The notes beneath the pieces are model-generated. The model ran no database searches. It had not been told where the DNA came from and was given only the letters and a program-made list of their open reading frames with translations. From Caenorhabditis elegans (lineage: Eukaryota > Nematoda > Chromadorea > Rhabditida > Rhabditidae): a DNA stretch of 64,000 nt. The stretch spans positions 4,588,001-4,652,000 of the forward strand of contig NC_003284.9 in the NCBI RefSeq assembly GCF_000002985.6, read 5' to 3'. The position numbers and the translations under genes were made by a program. The number at the start of each line of letters is the position of its first letter. The first letter of the stretch is position 1. Positions 23,238-34,616 of the stretch are shown piece after piece.

Positions 23238-26200
23238 TTAGTTGAATTTTGCAAATTCAAGTAGCCAACCTTCCGTATCATCACTCTTCATCACATCATC
23301 AATCATATCATCCATATCCAGACTAACAAATCTATTTGTTCCAACATATCCCATAATTGGGTCATCATACAGAATTGGCGAGCCGTTGTCGTCCTCATTC
23401 AAGGCTTCTTCCCTATCTGAAAAATTGTCTATTAAAAAAATGTGTTACTCATTGAGGCTAACAGTAACCATAAATATTAATTAACGAATACTCACGGTGT
23501 ACACCTGTTCGAATTGGTCTGGAAGATGGGCCAGGTTCAGACGTTGATGGTTGAGAGAATATGTCAACTGGGCTAGATACTTGTTGAACATATTCATGAT
23601 TGATGATCGGTGGAGTGGTGAGTGGAGATGAGTGTTCTTGTGGTGGTGTGATGAGATGAGTTGAAATATCAAAATCACTAGCTGGTGGCGATGAGCTTGA
23701 TGAGCTCATTCCAGTTGTGATGGAAAGTGATTGAGATTGCATTCCGCTTGACGACGACTGTCCCGAAGATGTACCTTGTGCAGGAGAAGCGTCAGGTGTG
23801 TGCATTCCGTTAGTGTGATTGTTAGTTGGCTTTCTCTTCTTGGCATCACCTTCCGGGCCGGATGCAGTCTTTCTTTTCTTGAAGGTAGTCACTGTAGTTC
23901 TTCCTTCACGAATTGCAATGAGACGTTTGCGGAATCGACCGTGGAGTGCAGGTTCCACTGAAAAATAATACGTTTAATTAAATGAAATGGTTTGTAAGAT
24001 TGATAAACTTACAAAGTGGAGTGGAAAGTACATCTTCCACATTGATTTCTGGCACACATGGCTCATCCTTCATCAAATGTGTTATCTTGTCATAGAAGTC
24101 CATATACTCCTCCATATACTCATCTGGTGGTGGTGTGTCTGCTTTATCAAACAACTCTTCAATCGTCAAAGATGGCAACGCCGCTATGATATTGATCGTC
24201 TCGCGAATGTGCTTGACACGGAGCACCGGACTCATCTTAGGTGCATTTTGTCCGTCGTCCGAGGCAAGTTTGTCCTTGAGAATCTTCAAAATCTTCGCTT
24301 CATCTTCTGGTTTAGGATCAGCAGACTTCACAATTGTCTGCTTTGGAGCAACTCTCAGCACATTTGCTTGAGACTCGTGATGATTCATCGGAGGAGAAGT
24401 CATAAGCACAGTGTGAGTTGCCCCAGTTCTCTGCACCTGCCCTTGTTGAACATACTGTTCTTGCATCGAACGTTGTTGTGCCATTTGCATCATTGGCTGC
24501 TGTTGCTGTTGAGCATATTGCATCGGCTGTTGTTGAACTCTCTGTGGAGCCACATTTTGCCGCTGGATATGCGATGGTCCAACGTTCTGATACTGCTGTT
24601 GAATTTGCATCTGCTGCTGAGGTGGTTGCTGCAATTGCTGCTGAAGCTGACTTTGACGACATTGCTGTTGTTGTGTCGCCATTCCCATAGAACCTTGATT
24701 CTCAGCTAGCTCTTGCTGGGCTTGGTGTTGGTGTTGGTGTTGAAAAACCTGAGACTGCTGCTCATTCGATTGTTCTTGCATTTGAACCAGTGGCTGATGC
24801 TGGTACTCCGGCTGTTGCTGGCTATTATACTGATGTTCATGATCTTGCAGTTGAACCGTCTGGTCTTCTTGGTCCGCTGGCTGGGTTTTCGCAAAATCAA
24901 CAATCATCTGAGCCCTCTCGTGCAGAGCAACTGATCTTGACTGAACTGGCGCCGGTTTTGGAGTTCTCTTCCGTGGTGCTGCCTTGGTGGGCCCATTCCG
25001 CTGATTGTGTTGGACGGGATGATGTTGGTATTGAACTCGGTGGGTCTGCTGATTGGTCACTTGGATCTGATTTTGAAGTTGCAACGGTCCCTGCTGTTCT
25101 ACAGAAGTTTGTTGAACAATCGATGTTTGGTAATTCATCTGCACTTGCTGTTCGCTCATCGGATTTTGAAGATTGGTATTGTCCAAGACAACCTCATACT
25201 GCTCGTTCATCGTTGACAGCGAACTTGCATTCGGTTGTTGTTGTTGTTGCACCTGATAGGCATTTCTATTTTGTTGCTGAGAAATCATCTGTTGCTTTCC
25301 TTGAACGTAATGTACAAAGGATCCTCGACTTCTTCTATCCACGTGAGATTGCTTTTTCGGAGTAGGTTTACTTGTCCCATCAAGAAGATGCTTTTCAGTT
25401 TTGGTAAACTGTTTTTGGCCTCTAAACTCATCTGGAGAACTCAATACCGATGCAACCACGTTGTTAATGACTTCAGTGACCTTGTCTGGAGAATCAGGCT
25501 GCTCCAAGAAGTTTTCCGGGAACTGGTCAGATGGTGCTTCTTCAACTGGTGCTTGCAGAGTTGTAGACTGATGCTCCTGTGACGTTTTGTTAGATTGCAA
25601 TGAGGTCAATTTGATTTGCTGCTTCATCGGAGCATAATGGATGGTGGATTGATGTGCAGGGCCCGAACTTTGTTGAGTTGGAACTTGTTGCAAATTTACT
25701 TGCCGATGTTGGATTGGCTCTTGTTTTGCTGAACCTTGCTGCATATGATTCTTTTTCTCATGCACTTGTGCTTCTTTCTGATGGTGACTGAACTTTTGCA
25801 TTGTCTGAGGCTCCGAGTATCTCTGCAGCTTAGGCGACAGCATTACAGACTGTTGCAATGTTGCGAGGTCAATTTGAGATTGTCCAGAAATATTGTTGAA
25901 CTGGTTGGGACGATTCAAATGTTGCTGTTTGAGCAACTTGCCAATGGAAACTTCCGGAGAATTTTGCATTTGATAGGCATGACCTGAAAAATTAAAATTG
26001 TTTGATACTCGTTTTAAATTGGTGTACAAACCTGAACTGCTGGCATTCATGTCCTGCTCAAACGCATTTTTCTTCTTGGGCTTTGCTCGTGACCTCTTTG
26101 GAGGTGGCAAAGGCGGTGGTCCTTGATTAGTCAATCCGTGGCTGGTACCGTTAACACCAACACCACTGGGTTTCGACTGTTGACGAGGACGTCCAAGATT

Positions 26201-29200
26201 GGTATGCGAAATTTCGTGTGGCAAGTACTTCACGTAACAAATTTGCTCATCGTCAGTTGCAGCTAACTGCTCCACGCCTCTTTGTTGCTCCAAATGCTGA
26301 TCCATCCTTTGCGATTGTGGTACAGTAACAATCGTAGATGCTGGTGATGGTTGCATTGATATGTCTGCATTTGACTTCTCGCTGACGCATTTGTTGCAAT
26401 TGTCCGGGCAAGTGGAATGACGAATATCATCTTCTTTGAAGTTTGATGGTAGCTTCTTGGTAGATCTGACCTGTGACTCGGAATGGGAAGATACTGGTAG
26501 GCTTGGATTCATGGGCACGTATTGCACATTTGCATAGCTTTGCGGATGTGTTTCACTCGATGGAGTCTTTATGACACGATTTGACATGATAGTCGTTTGA
26601 ACCGGCTCTTGAGCAACTTGCGGTGTGATACTTAATGGTGGATCAGACAACTCAATATCAGCAAATGGGTCGTCCTGTGTGTGGCTAGTTGATGGCCCAG
26701 AGTCCAAGTAGATCCCCAATTCATCAAATGGGCTTGCATTACTTGCACGTGCCATTGACAAGGGAGCCGAGTTCGTTTCTGAAAACACAAAAAATTCAGA
26801 TACTCCTAAAACTGCCTGCGATGCTTACCTTGCGAATCGCGAGAATTTTGCATCTCAAAAAAATTGTCCGATGGGAATGCATATTTCTGTGCAAATTGTT
26901 CAACAGAGAGATCCTCATGATCCTGCTGAATATGACTGCTGCTATTAGAGAATCGGTTGTCTTTGGTGACCGGCATTGGATTGTAAAGCGACCCATTGTT
27001 TGCTTGTTGAGCTGAAAATAAAATAAACAGTTTTAACATATTTGTTTCTCCAACTTACAGATCGGGGTAACTGGCATACTGGAGTGATAAGTAATATTAG
27101 ATTCTTGCGAGTGGCATGAAACTTGACTTTCAACAGAAAGTGGTGGATAATCTGGCTGTTGAAATTGATTGTTGGAAACGTCTTCATATCCCCCATAATA
27201 ACCATTCGATGATGTTTGATTGGAATACATCGCTGGCTGGTGAGGATAAGTATTGTTATCATTATACAGATGATACTGATTCTTGTCAGTGTAGATTTGG
27301 CTGGAGCCAGTATTTGTGGCCTCCGGCTGAGATGAGCCAAATGTGATTGGGGTGAGCATTGAAGCAACTGGAATTTAAGATGATAAGAACTTCACAGGAT
27401 TTTACTTGTACTCACGACTCTGATGCTTTTTAGGCGGATCAGATGTTGGTTGCATAGAATAGCTATACGATGAGTAAACAGATGAGGAAGAAGACGATGA
27501 GCCACCGTTTCCTGAAACTGAAAAAGTTTTAATTTTTAGAATACAGAGCATGCTAGAGTATGTCTAGGTTCTTATCTAAATCAGTCAAAATGCCAGAAAA
27601 AATTGTTCTCATTCAGCTCACTCGTAAAATAAATGTGCGAACTCGCAGCTGCCTTCTTACACTATAAATTAAAACACGCGCCGCTCGCCTGACAACACTC
27701 TTGGTTCAATATAGTTCTGCGCAAGTGTTATTGACTATCACTTCTCATCTGGTCGCCGTCTGCCCATTTCTAGTAAACAACTGCCGAGCACTAATTCCAT
27801 TTCAACGTACCGTCTGAATACCCGTATCCATTCGTGGTGGTGTTGTTATTCACAACACCGTTATGATGCTGTTGTGATGGTGGTCGCTGCTGCTGCTGCT
27901 GCTGTTGCTGATATCCAGTCAAAGGAGGAAGCAAGTTAGCAACAGATGGAAGTGGTTGATGTGTGCTTTGATGTGATGGTTGATGGAATTCAGTTTGTCC
28001 CTGATGAGCTGAAGTCATTGAGATCATTTGGTGCTCCTGTTGAACGGTCCCCTGTGCTTTTTTCTTTGATGGAGCTCTCGGTTTCTTCGCTGAAATAATT
28101 ATATGTTTTTTTTTGAATAAGAGCTGGCAGGAGCCCCGGGTAAAAGAGCATATGTGACGGAGAACAAAGTCGTAAAATAAAAAAGCTCTTCCCCCCGTTA
28201 ATATGCTGCCCATAATGCAAAATCAAATATGTTCTCACGTTTTTCAACACTCGAGACATTCCCTCCTGCAGCTTCGATTTCAGCCTTTGTCGGCTTCTTT
28301 CGCTTTGGTGCTGCTTTCTTGGGCGGCAACGGTGGGGCCGGATCTTGCATAAAAGTCTGACCACTTGTTGACGCTGACTCCGGTGCGATTCCATTCATCC
28401 CGTCCATTTTCTCGTATAAAGCTGTAACAATATCAAATTAATTGCGAGCTCAAGTTACAGCAATCAACTCACCTTTTTGAACACGTAATTGTCCTGCGAC
28501 TGCTCCTAAGGGTACTTCTTGAAGTGCTTGTCCTAGGGGCATATCAAGTCGGATAAAATTCCGAAGTGATGATTGCCCTGTTCCCGGATGCAATTCCGGA
28601 GATGGTTTTTGTACTGAAATGATCAATTTTTATTTATTTTGGTCACTAAAAAAAGAAAAGGCGAAAAAAGTATTCCCAACATAACTAGAAAAGCGACAAT
28701 TTCATGCTTTGGTAAAATTAAATAATATGACAAGAAAGACATGCACAAAATTCAAATGGAAAAATTGCGCGGGAAAATGGGGTACTCGAAAATCAATAAC
28801 TGCCAACACGAAAACCATTCTTCTCTCGTTTCGAACACTCTCTGCGTCTCTATGGTCCAGTAAAACTCTCTACTATAAAGACACTATAAAAGAAGGCAAC
28901 TAAAAAAAGGAGAAGGCAAAAAAAAACCGACGAACACAGGAACGGGGCAGAAATAAACTTGAGGCAACAATTCAGCAAGAGGTCGCACACGCGACGCACC
29001 ACGCAACGCCTCACATTGATGGAGAAAGTGGAGAGGGGTGTGTGTGTGCAGCCACAGCAACCGCAACGGGACCCTCACAATTTCGCGCGGGCCGCGTACG
29101 CAAACCGCGTCGCGCCCCATATATCATATACAGAGCAGATTTGCATACAAGGGAGGCGATCTGCCTAAAATCGATGGCCGTCTGTTCTCATTAGCGTTCT

Positions 29201-31603
29201 CATTAGGCGCGACTGGCAGAGTATGACATGCTATGCGGTAAGGGAATAATTAGAAAACCTATCTATTCGGGTTTATATTCACTTGTTCCAACTATGATTA
29301 GAAGCCCAGAAACTCAAAAATTTTTCTTGAGAAAAACAGAAATGGAAATCAGCAGATAGAATATAACAGAATGATTGTACAAAAACAAAAGAAAACCAAT
29401 CGTGACCGGAAGCAACATTTCGTAAATCTACTAGCACATGCTGTTTTGGAAAAAGCAAATCAGATGGAAAAGATGGAAAATTTTTCGGTCACAGTTCCAA
29501 AGGCAATTTCCAACACTATATCAAAAACTAACATTCAGAACCCTCCACAAAATGTTGTCTCATTGGTTCCAAAGGTTCTAGAGAACTGGAATCATTTGCA
29601 AAACTAGAAGGTGTCGATTTGGACCGCGAGTTCTTTTTTGATTTCGATTGAGCTGGCTTTTTCTCTAATTTTACAGTCTCGACAGCATCAGTTTGCACAG
29701 GACGTTTAGCCGAATTCTTAGCACGAGATTTCCGTTTCAGTTTCGGTTCCATAGCTTTCTTCCTCAATGCTTCCTGCTCTGCGGCTCTGGCCAATGCCAA
29801 TGGTTCTCTCAAAAACGCGATGAGGTCTTCATCCGTTGCTTCAGATGCCGGTGTGCTCATGCTTCTCTGTAGAGGCGATGGAACCGATTTGCGAGTAGTT
29901 TCTGGATTGTTCAATTGTTGTGGATTACTTGGTCCGTGGCATTGCTCAATTTTCATCGATCCCTCAATACTGACGACAGCTTTGTTCGCGGTTTCTGAAA
30001 AGACCACTGGAGGACCCACGTCATTATGGACAGGTGTGGCAGGTGTCGACACTCTGTTCACTGCAGCCAGCACTAATGCAGGATTAACAACGCATTCTTC
30101 GAAACTGTTTCTCGTTTTTTGTGTTGTGCAAGATGCATCTTCCCGGTTTAAAACAGATGGTGTTGAGTCTTCAGGATTAGGAGCACTATCTTTTTCTAAG
30201 AAGAAACTAGAAATCCCTGTTGCATTATGTTCATTGGTGTTATTTTCCAAAAAACGAGACATTCCAAAGTGCCCTCTATCATTTTGAGCATCACAACAAT
30301 TATTGTTATTTGAAGGAGACTCAGAAGAAGAATACTCGAGCCTAACTGTAGAGTTTTGTACAAAAATCGTTTGACGTGGGAGACGATGCAACGGAACACT
30401 CGAGGTATGCAGTTTGTTGAGAAAAGGCTGGAGCTGTTTGTGCTCGGAATGCAACAAATTGCCAATTTTCCCGAAGTCTTGTTGTGTATAGTTTAAGTAT
30501 GTGTAGAACATGGCTTGCGCTTCTTCTGCAGTCAAATTTGTAGGATCAATAAAACCCTGAACACGACGAGAACTTCGCTTTGGTTGAGAACATAAAGACT
30601 GAGTTCGATTTCGGTTTTGTTGTATCCTCGCATTTGCATACTCTTCGTGATAAAGGCGCAGCGTGGTTTTTTCCTCAACCGTTCGATCTTCCAACTTCTT
30701 CCATGAAATTCTGGCAGCTGTTTCCATTCGTTCCACTTTTGAATCTCTCTGACACAATGAAGCGAGCGCATCTCTTGTTGATTGATTGCTTGCAACAACG
30801 ATGGATTGCCCGGTCTGATCATTCCAGACACAGACAGTGTCGTTCGACGCAAAGTGAGCACTTATCAGTCCGGATCTTTTGATATCGCAACCTGAAATTA
30901 AATTTGATTTAAATTTGCTAAGTTGAAAAATAGGTAATGAAACACACTATATGATGTAGCACGTATTCGACCAGGAGGCTTAACATCTCCAATCAAATCG
31001 TCCATTTTGCTGGTTGAGCGTCTTGTCGGGGGAGCTGAAAACCAGGAAATTTTATTTTTTTTAACCAAAATTATAAAAATCTTACGTGTCTCCTCCATAT
31101 TTCTCAGCTGAGGCGATGGCATACTATCTTCAACTTCGACTTTTAGTTGATCAAGCGACAAACCGATTTCAGGACTTCCTAAAAAGCCGGTCAGATTGGC
31201 TTCGACGGATTTCAAAGCTCTCACTCTCTCTCTAATAACAACAACTAAAAGACTTTATGCGTTCTGTATAAATAAAATTGCAGATTTTCCATCTCTGAAG
31301 AACTGAAGAACCGAAAAAGTGCCAGGCCAGATGTTGGTTGCAGTCAATTGTAAACACGATGCAAAACTAAAGAAGAGGGAAATATGTACAAATGTGTTAA
31401 TTAGTCAAAGGTCTGCTATCACAACGAATGCATCTTGAAGCTTCCTCCATGGATCCGTTGGTTGTGCGAACAAGATGTACATATACGGAAATTACAACAC
31501 GATTTAGACAAGGCAACATAAATACAACAAAAATACATAACAAGGTGAAATTACCTTCAGCCGATTCGTCGGCAACAACTGAACTGTCTTCTTGGTTATT
31601 CAT
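23238..31603 (-). CDS. Large glutamine-rich, probably nuclear protein of unknown function
   Basis: Fourteen exons join in phase: 31555-31603, 31086-31244, 30948-31034, 29533-30891, 28473-28613, 28239-28421, 27811-28089, 27416-27511, 27059-27367, 26829-27011, 26032-26778, 24013-25983, 23496-23957, 23238-23416. They encode about 2067 aa. Almost all splice junctions are phase 1. I do not recognise the family. The N-terminal third is Ser/Lys-rich. Four short basic modules recur (KKAAPKRKKPTK, KKPRAPSKKKAQ, KRSRAKPKKKNA, KAAPRKRTPKPAP), two of them preceded by PPLPP-type proline runs; these look like nuclear-localisation or DNA-binding tails. The large exon 24013-25983 is strongly Q/H-rich. A helical segment (RETINIIAALPSLTIEELFDKAD) closes that exon, followed by a basic patch (HGRFRKRLIAIREGR) and an acidic C-terminus ending EGWLLEFAKFN. 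This layout suggests a transcriptional co-regulator, which is inference only. A 48-nt intron (25984-26031) is open in frame if retained. Confidence 0.8.
28960..29230 (-). promoter_or_regulatory. CpG-dense island in intron 4 of the Q-rich gene
   Basis: Inside the 919-nt intron between exons 4 and 5 lies a sharply GC- and CpG-rich patch around 29080-29120 (TTTCGCGCGGGCCGCGTACG and following), flanked by AT-rich sequence. It lacks coding features on either strand. The most likely explanation is an internal promoter or enhancer for transcripts starting before exon 5 or 6 (exon 6 contains an in-frame ATG at MDGMNG). This is inferred from composition and position. A weaker GC-rich patch sits in intron 7 (about 27660-27790). 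Confidence 0.35.
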
Positions 31604-31620
31604 TCTAAGATTCGGTTCAT
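31600..31620 (-). promoter_or_regulatory. Six-codon uORF overlapping the start of the Q-rich gene
   Basis: Just downstream of a strong 3' splice site (TTTTTTTTCAG ending before 31625) the first ATG (31620) opens a six-codon frame. Its TGA stop (31602-31600) overlaps the ATG of the main frame (31603-31601) as ATGA. If the mRNA is trans-spliced or cis-spliced at this acceptor, ribosomes meet the uORF first, so main-frame translation would depend on leaky scanning or local reinitiation. Confidence 0.6.
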
Positions 31621-34616
31621 GACCACTGAAAAAAAATGTTTTAGAGATTTTCCGAATATTCGTATAAGATTTCGAACTAAAAACGTATGAAAAAGTTGAA
31701 AATCGATAGAGTAACCAGTAAACATAGGAGGATTGTATAAGTATTCATTCTCAATGGAGCACACTTTCACGCAACGTTGTTTCGCGCGCGATGATGATGA
31801 AATAGTGTAAGGAATGAGAGAAACGGTGTTTTTTTTTCAAATTATGGCCAGAGGCAAAAGGTATCGTGAACATCAGAAACGTAAGGGGTTTGCTTTTTTG
31901 GCGTGTTTTATCATTTAAAAAATGCTGAAATGGACCAAAGTTCAAAATTCGCGGAAAAAACTAATTCTCAGGGGGTTTGTAACGTACTATAAAGAATAAA
32001 AAAGCTGAATAATTTTTTTTGGGAAAGTCACAATTTTCAGTTAAACGATAACAATAATTTTTCTCAAAGAAAACACTCGAGCCCACACCACTCAATGTGT
32101 GAGTGCAGGACGCGAAAACCAATTATAACGATGTGTCTTGTTTCTGTGGATGGGATGGAATTGAAAATGTTTTTCATCAGAGCAAGAAGAGGAAAAAGGA
32201 AAAGGAGACGAGGAAGAGAAGGGCGTAGGAGCCTTCTTTGCGTGAGCGTATTCGTATAGGGGGGGGGGGGATGGCGAAAATAAAAGAGCGGGAGGAAAGA
32301 GAGCAAGGCAAAAAGTCGTCGTCGTCGTCGTAGAGGGAAACACACCACCACATGCACAAAATAATGCTCGGCTTCCCCCAATTCAGATGGTTCGACATCT
32401 GCTCCGATTCGGAGAGTTGCCATGGTAGTTGCGAAGAAAAAGCAAAAGGGATGATGTATTTTGAAGACGTGTCTCTCTGAGAAAACGCGGCAGAAAAATT
32501 TCGACGACATATATCCACTCAACATGCTATACGTGCACACATTTGTAAGTGCTCTTCTCAGGTGAATCAGAAATATTTACGATTAGAGTAAGACAGAATG
32601 ACAGAAAACGAAGGAATAAAAAAATTGCGATACAAAAAAAACAAAAAATTCCGAGTACGGGAAACGAATGGATCTAAGACGTAAGATTTGAGTAATGATG
32701 ATTCGAAGCAGCAAATGCACACATGTATCCGCTTTTCCCATTGCGGTATTATAGAAAAATGATAATCTTGCTTTCCAGAAAATATAAAAAGAACGATGAA
32801 TTATTCAGCACCCCCAGCCATTTATTGAATGGGAAATATTCCAACGTGATGGGAAGCATGCAGCATTCAAGCTTGGGGAAATGTTAGAAATGGAAACTCC
32901 AGGCTCTTAGGCCGTAGACTACGCCTGCGGGTGAATTATCAAGAACAGTTTTGTATGGCGTTAAAATAACTAATTAACAAAATAAAAATTTTCAAAATTT
33001 CTTAAAATTGAAAAGGGGTTGAAAATGCGACAGAGCTTTAAGTTTTTCTAAAAATGGTTTACACTCAGTTTTCACCACTTTTTGACCCAAAGTAAAAAAC
33101 ATTTAAAAATGTTTTGCAAAGTTTTATTACGATATTTAGTTATTTTAAAACAATAGGAATGGTTTTTGATTATTTCCCCACAGGCATTAGTCCACCTTTG
33201 AGGTTAAACTTTAGTTAAAATCTTCACCACAAAGTTCACAATTATCAATTTTTCTAAGAGGACAAAAGGGCAAAAGGTATTTATGACTTTCAGAGACTAC
33301 TAGTTCCGGGTTTCTTTATGTTCTACCCATTAGTTGATAATGTTCTGATACGTTTTACTGATAAATTTCTTGTTTTCGAGAAAAAAAAACATACACCCAT
33401 AGGAAAAATTGTTATTCCAATGAATTACGTTACGTTTTGATAAACTATTGACCACATTCAGGAAACCTCGAAATTTCTATTAAACTGTCCAAAAACGTTG
33501 AACTTTTCCACTAATAGGTTTGATAGCGTTTCCGAGCTCAACAATCGGATACATTTTACTAGCGGTACATCAACATTTGTGAATATAAAAAAAAATTTTG
33601 CAGTGACCTTTTTAGTGATCCTAATAACAGATTTATACATCACGTAATATATTTTTTCAATAGAAATTGATCCGTGGCCGTGCTAACGGGTTAAAGAAAC
33701 AAATCAAAAAAAAAAGAATGGGAATGAAAAAGACAAATATAAATGATATGCATGTAACACAGTGAAAACAACAGAATAGAAAGACTAGAACACATATTTT
33801 TCCAGGACACTGGTGTGATTCTTTGTGTATAAGTGGGAGGAAGAAAAAGAGAATTGGGAAAAAATAAAGAAGGTTCTGAAAAGAGCTGGTTGAAAGACGA
33901 AAAGGGGGTTTGTTAGTTGGCTTAGGCGAGAAATTGGAATAGGAATCGCGATATACGCCTTCTTTATCCACATATTCCTTTCCTTTGCCTCAGGGCGGTT
34001 GAGAATGCTCGAAAATAGGAATGGAATGAGGAGATGAAGGGGTTGGAAATGCAAATGTGAATTGGACAAATAAAGAATTGGTTTGTCACTAAGCTGATGG
34101 AAAGGAGACGGAAAACGAAGAATGAATGAAATCGAAATGAACGGACGGAGAGAACCCTCTTGTATTTGAGTCATTGAGCCATTGATCCGCTTCCATTAGA
34201 CTAACATATGGCTGGCGTGCTCCAGTCTCCTATTTTTCAAATTTAATAGTCTTCCGGCGCTCGTCTAACCTTTAATCTGAATTCACAGAGGCCAACCAAA
34301 ACCCTAATTCATATGCAATGAGCTTTCGCCCCATATACCCCTAACGATCACCTTTTGAGCTCTAACCCTGCTCTACAATTATTCACATAAACTTCATCAG
34401 AGAGGCACTAGAGACGACGCTGAGTTGCCTAGAAAATACGCAACAAAATAAAATAGTGAGAGATTTGGCGCCCCGTCTATACACTGGGCGTGGTTCATAA
34501 TAAGCGGATTGTCACCAAGGTAACGAGATGATATGATTGACTCGCAGATGTCCTCTCGACTTCATCTTTTTGCTTGACTTACTCTTTCCATTTCATTTGG
34601 CCAAATACGACAAACA
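31604..34616. promoter_or_regulatory. Divergent upstream region of the Q-rich gene and the tetraspan gene
   Basis: No coding exon is supported. The region is shared 5' flank of two divergently transcribed genes. A GA-rich stretch at 32160-32340 contains a run of ten G residues (near 32260) and a (GTC)n run near 32316-32333, typical of open worm promoters. A copy of the dispersed repeat described separately lies at about 33020-33230. The segment 33700-34300 is purine-rich on the + strand without other features. Confidence 0.4.
33020..33230. repeat. Dispersed non-coding repeat, copy
   Basis: Contains the diagnostic order ACTCAGTTTTCACCACTTTTTGAC, a TTTTATTACGATATTTAGT block, an AATAGGAATGGTTTTTGA block and CCCCACAGGC. 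Similar blocks in the same order recur at about 37060-37225, 49840-49980 and 50950-51125, and partially elsewhere. It is non-coding, probably a degenerate transposon-derived family. Confidence 0.5.

Noticed and set aside
29528-30757. Ending the Q-rich gene at the stop after GSEC in exon 4
   Set aside because: A donor (GAAT then GTTAGT) two bases before the stop joins exon 5 in exact phase, and all downstream exons then stay in phase to a common stop.
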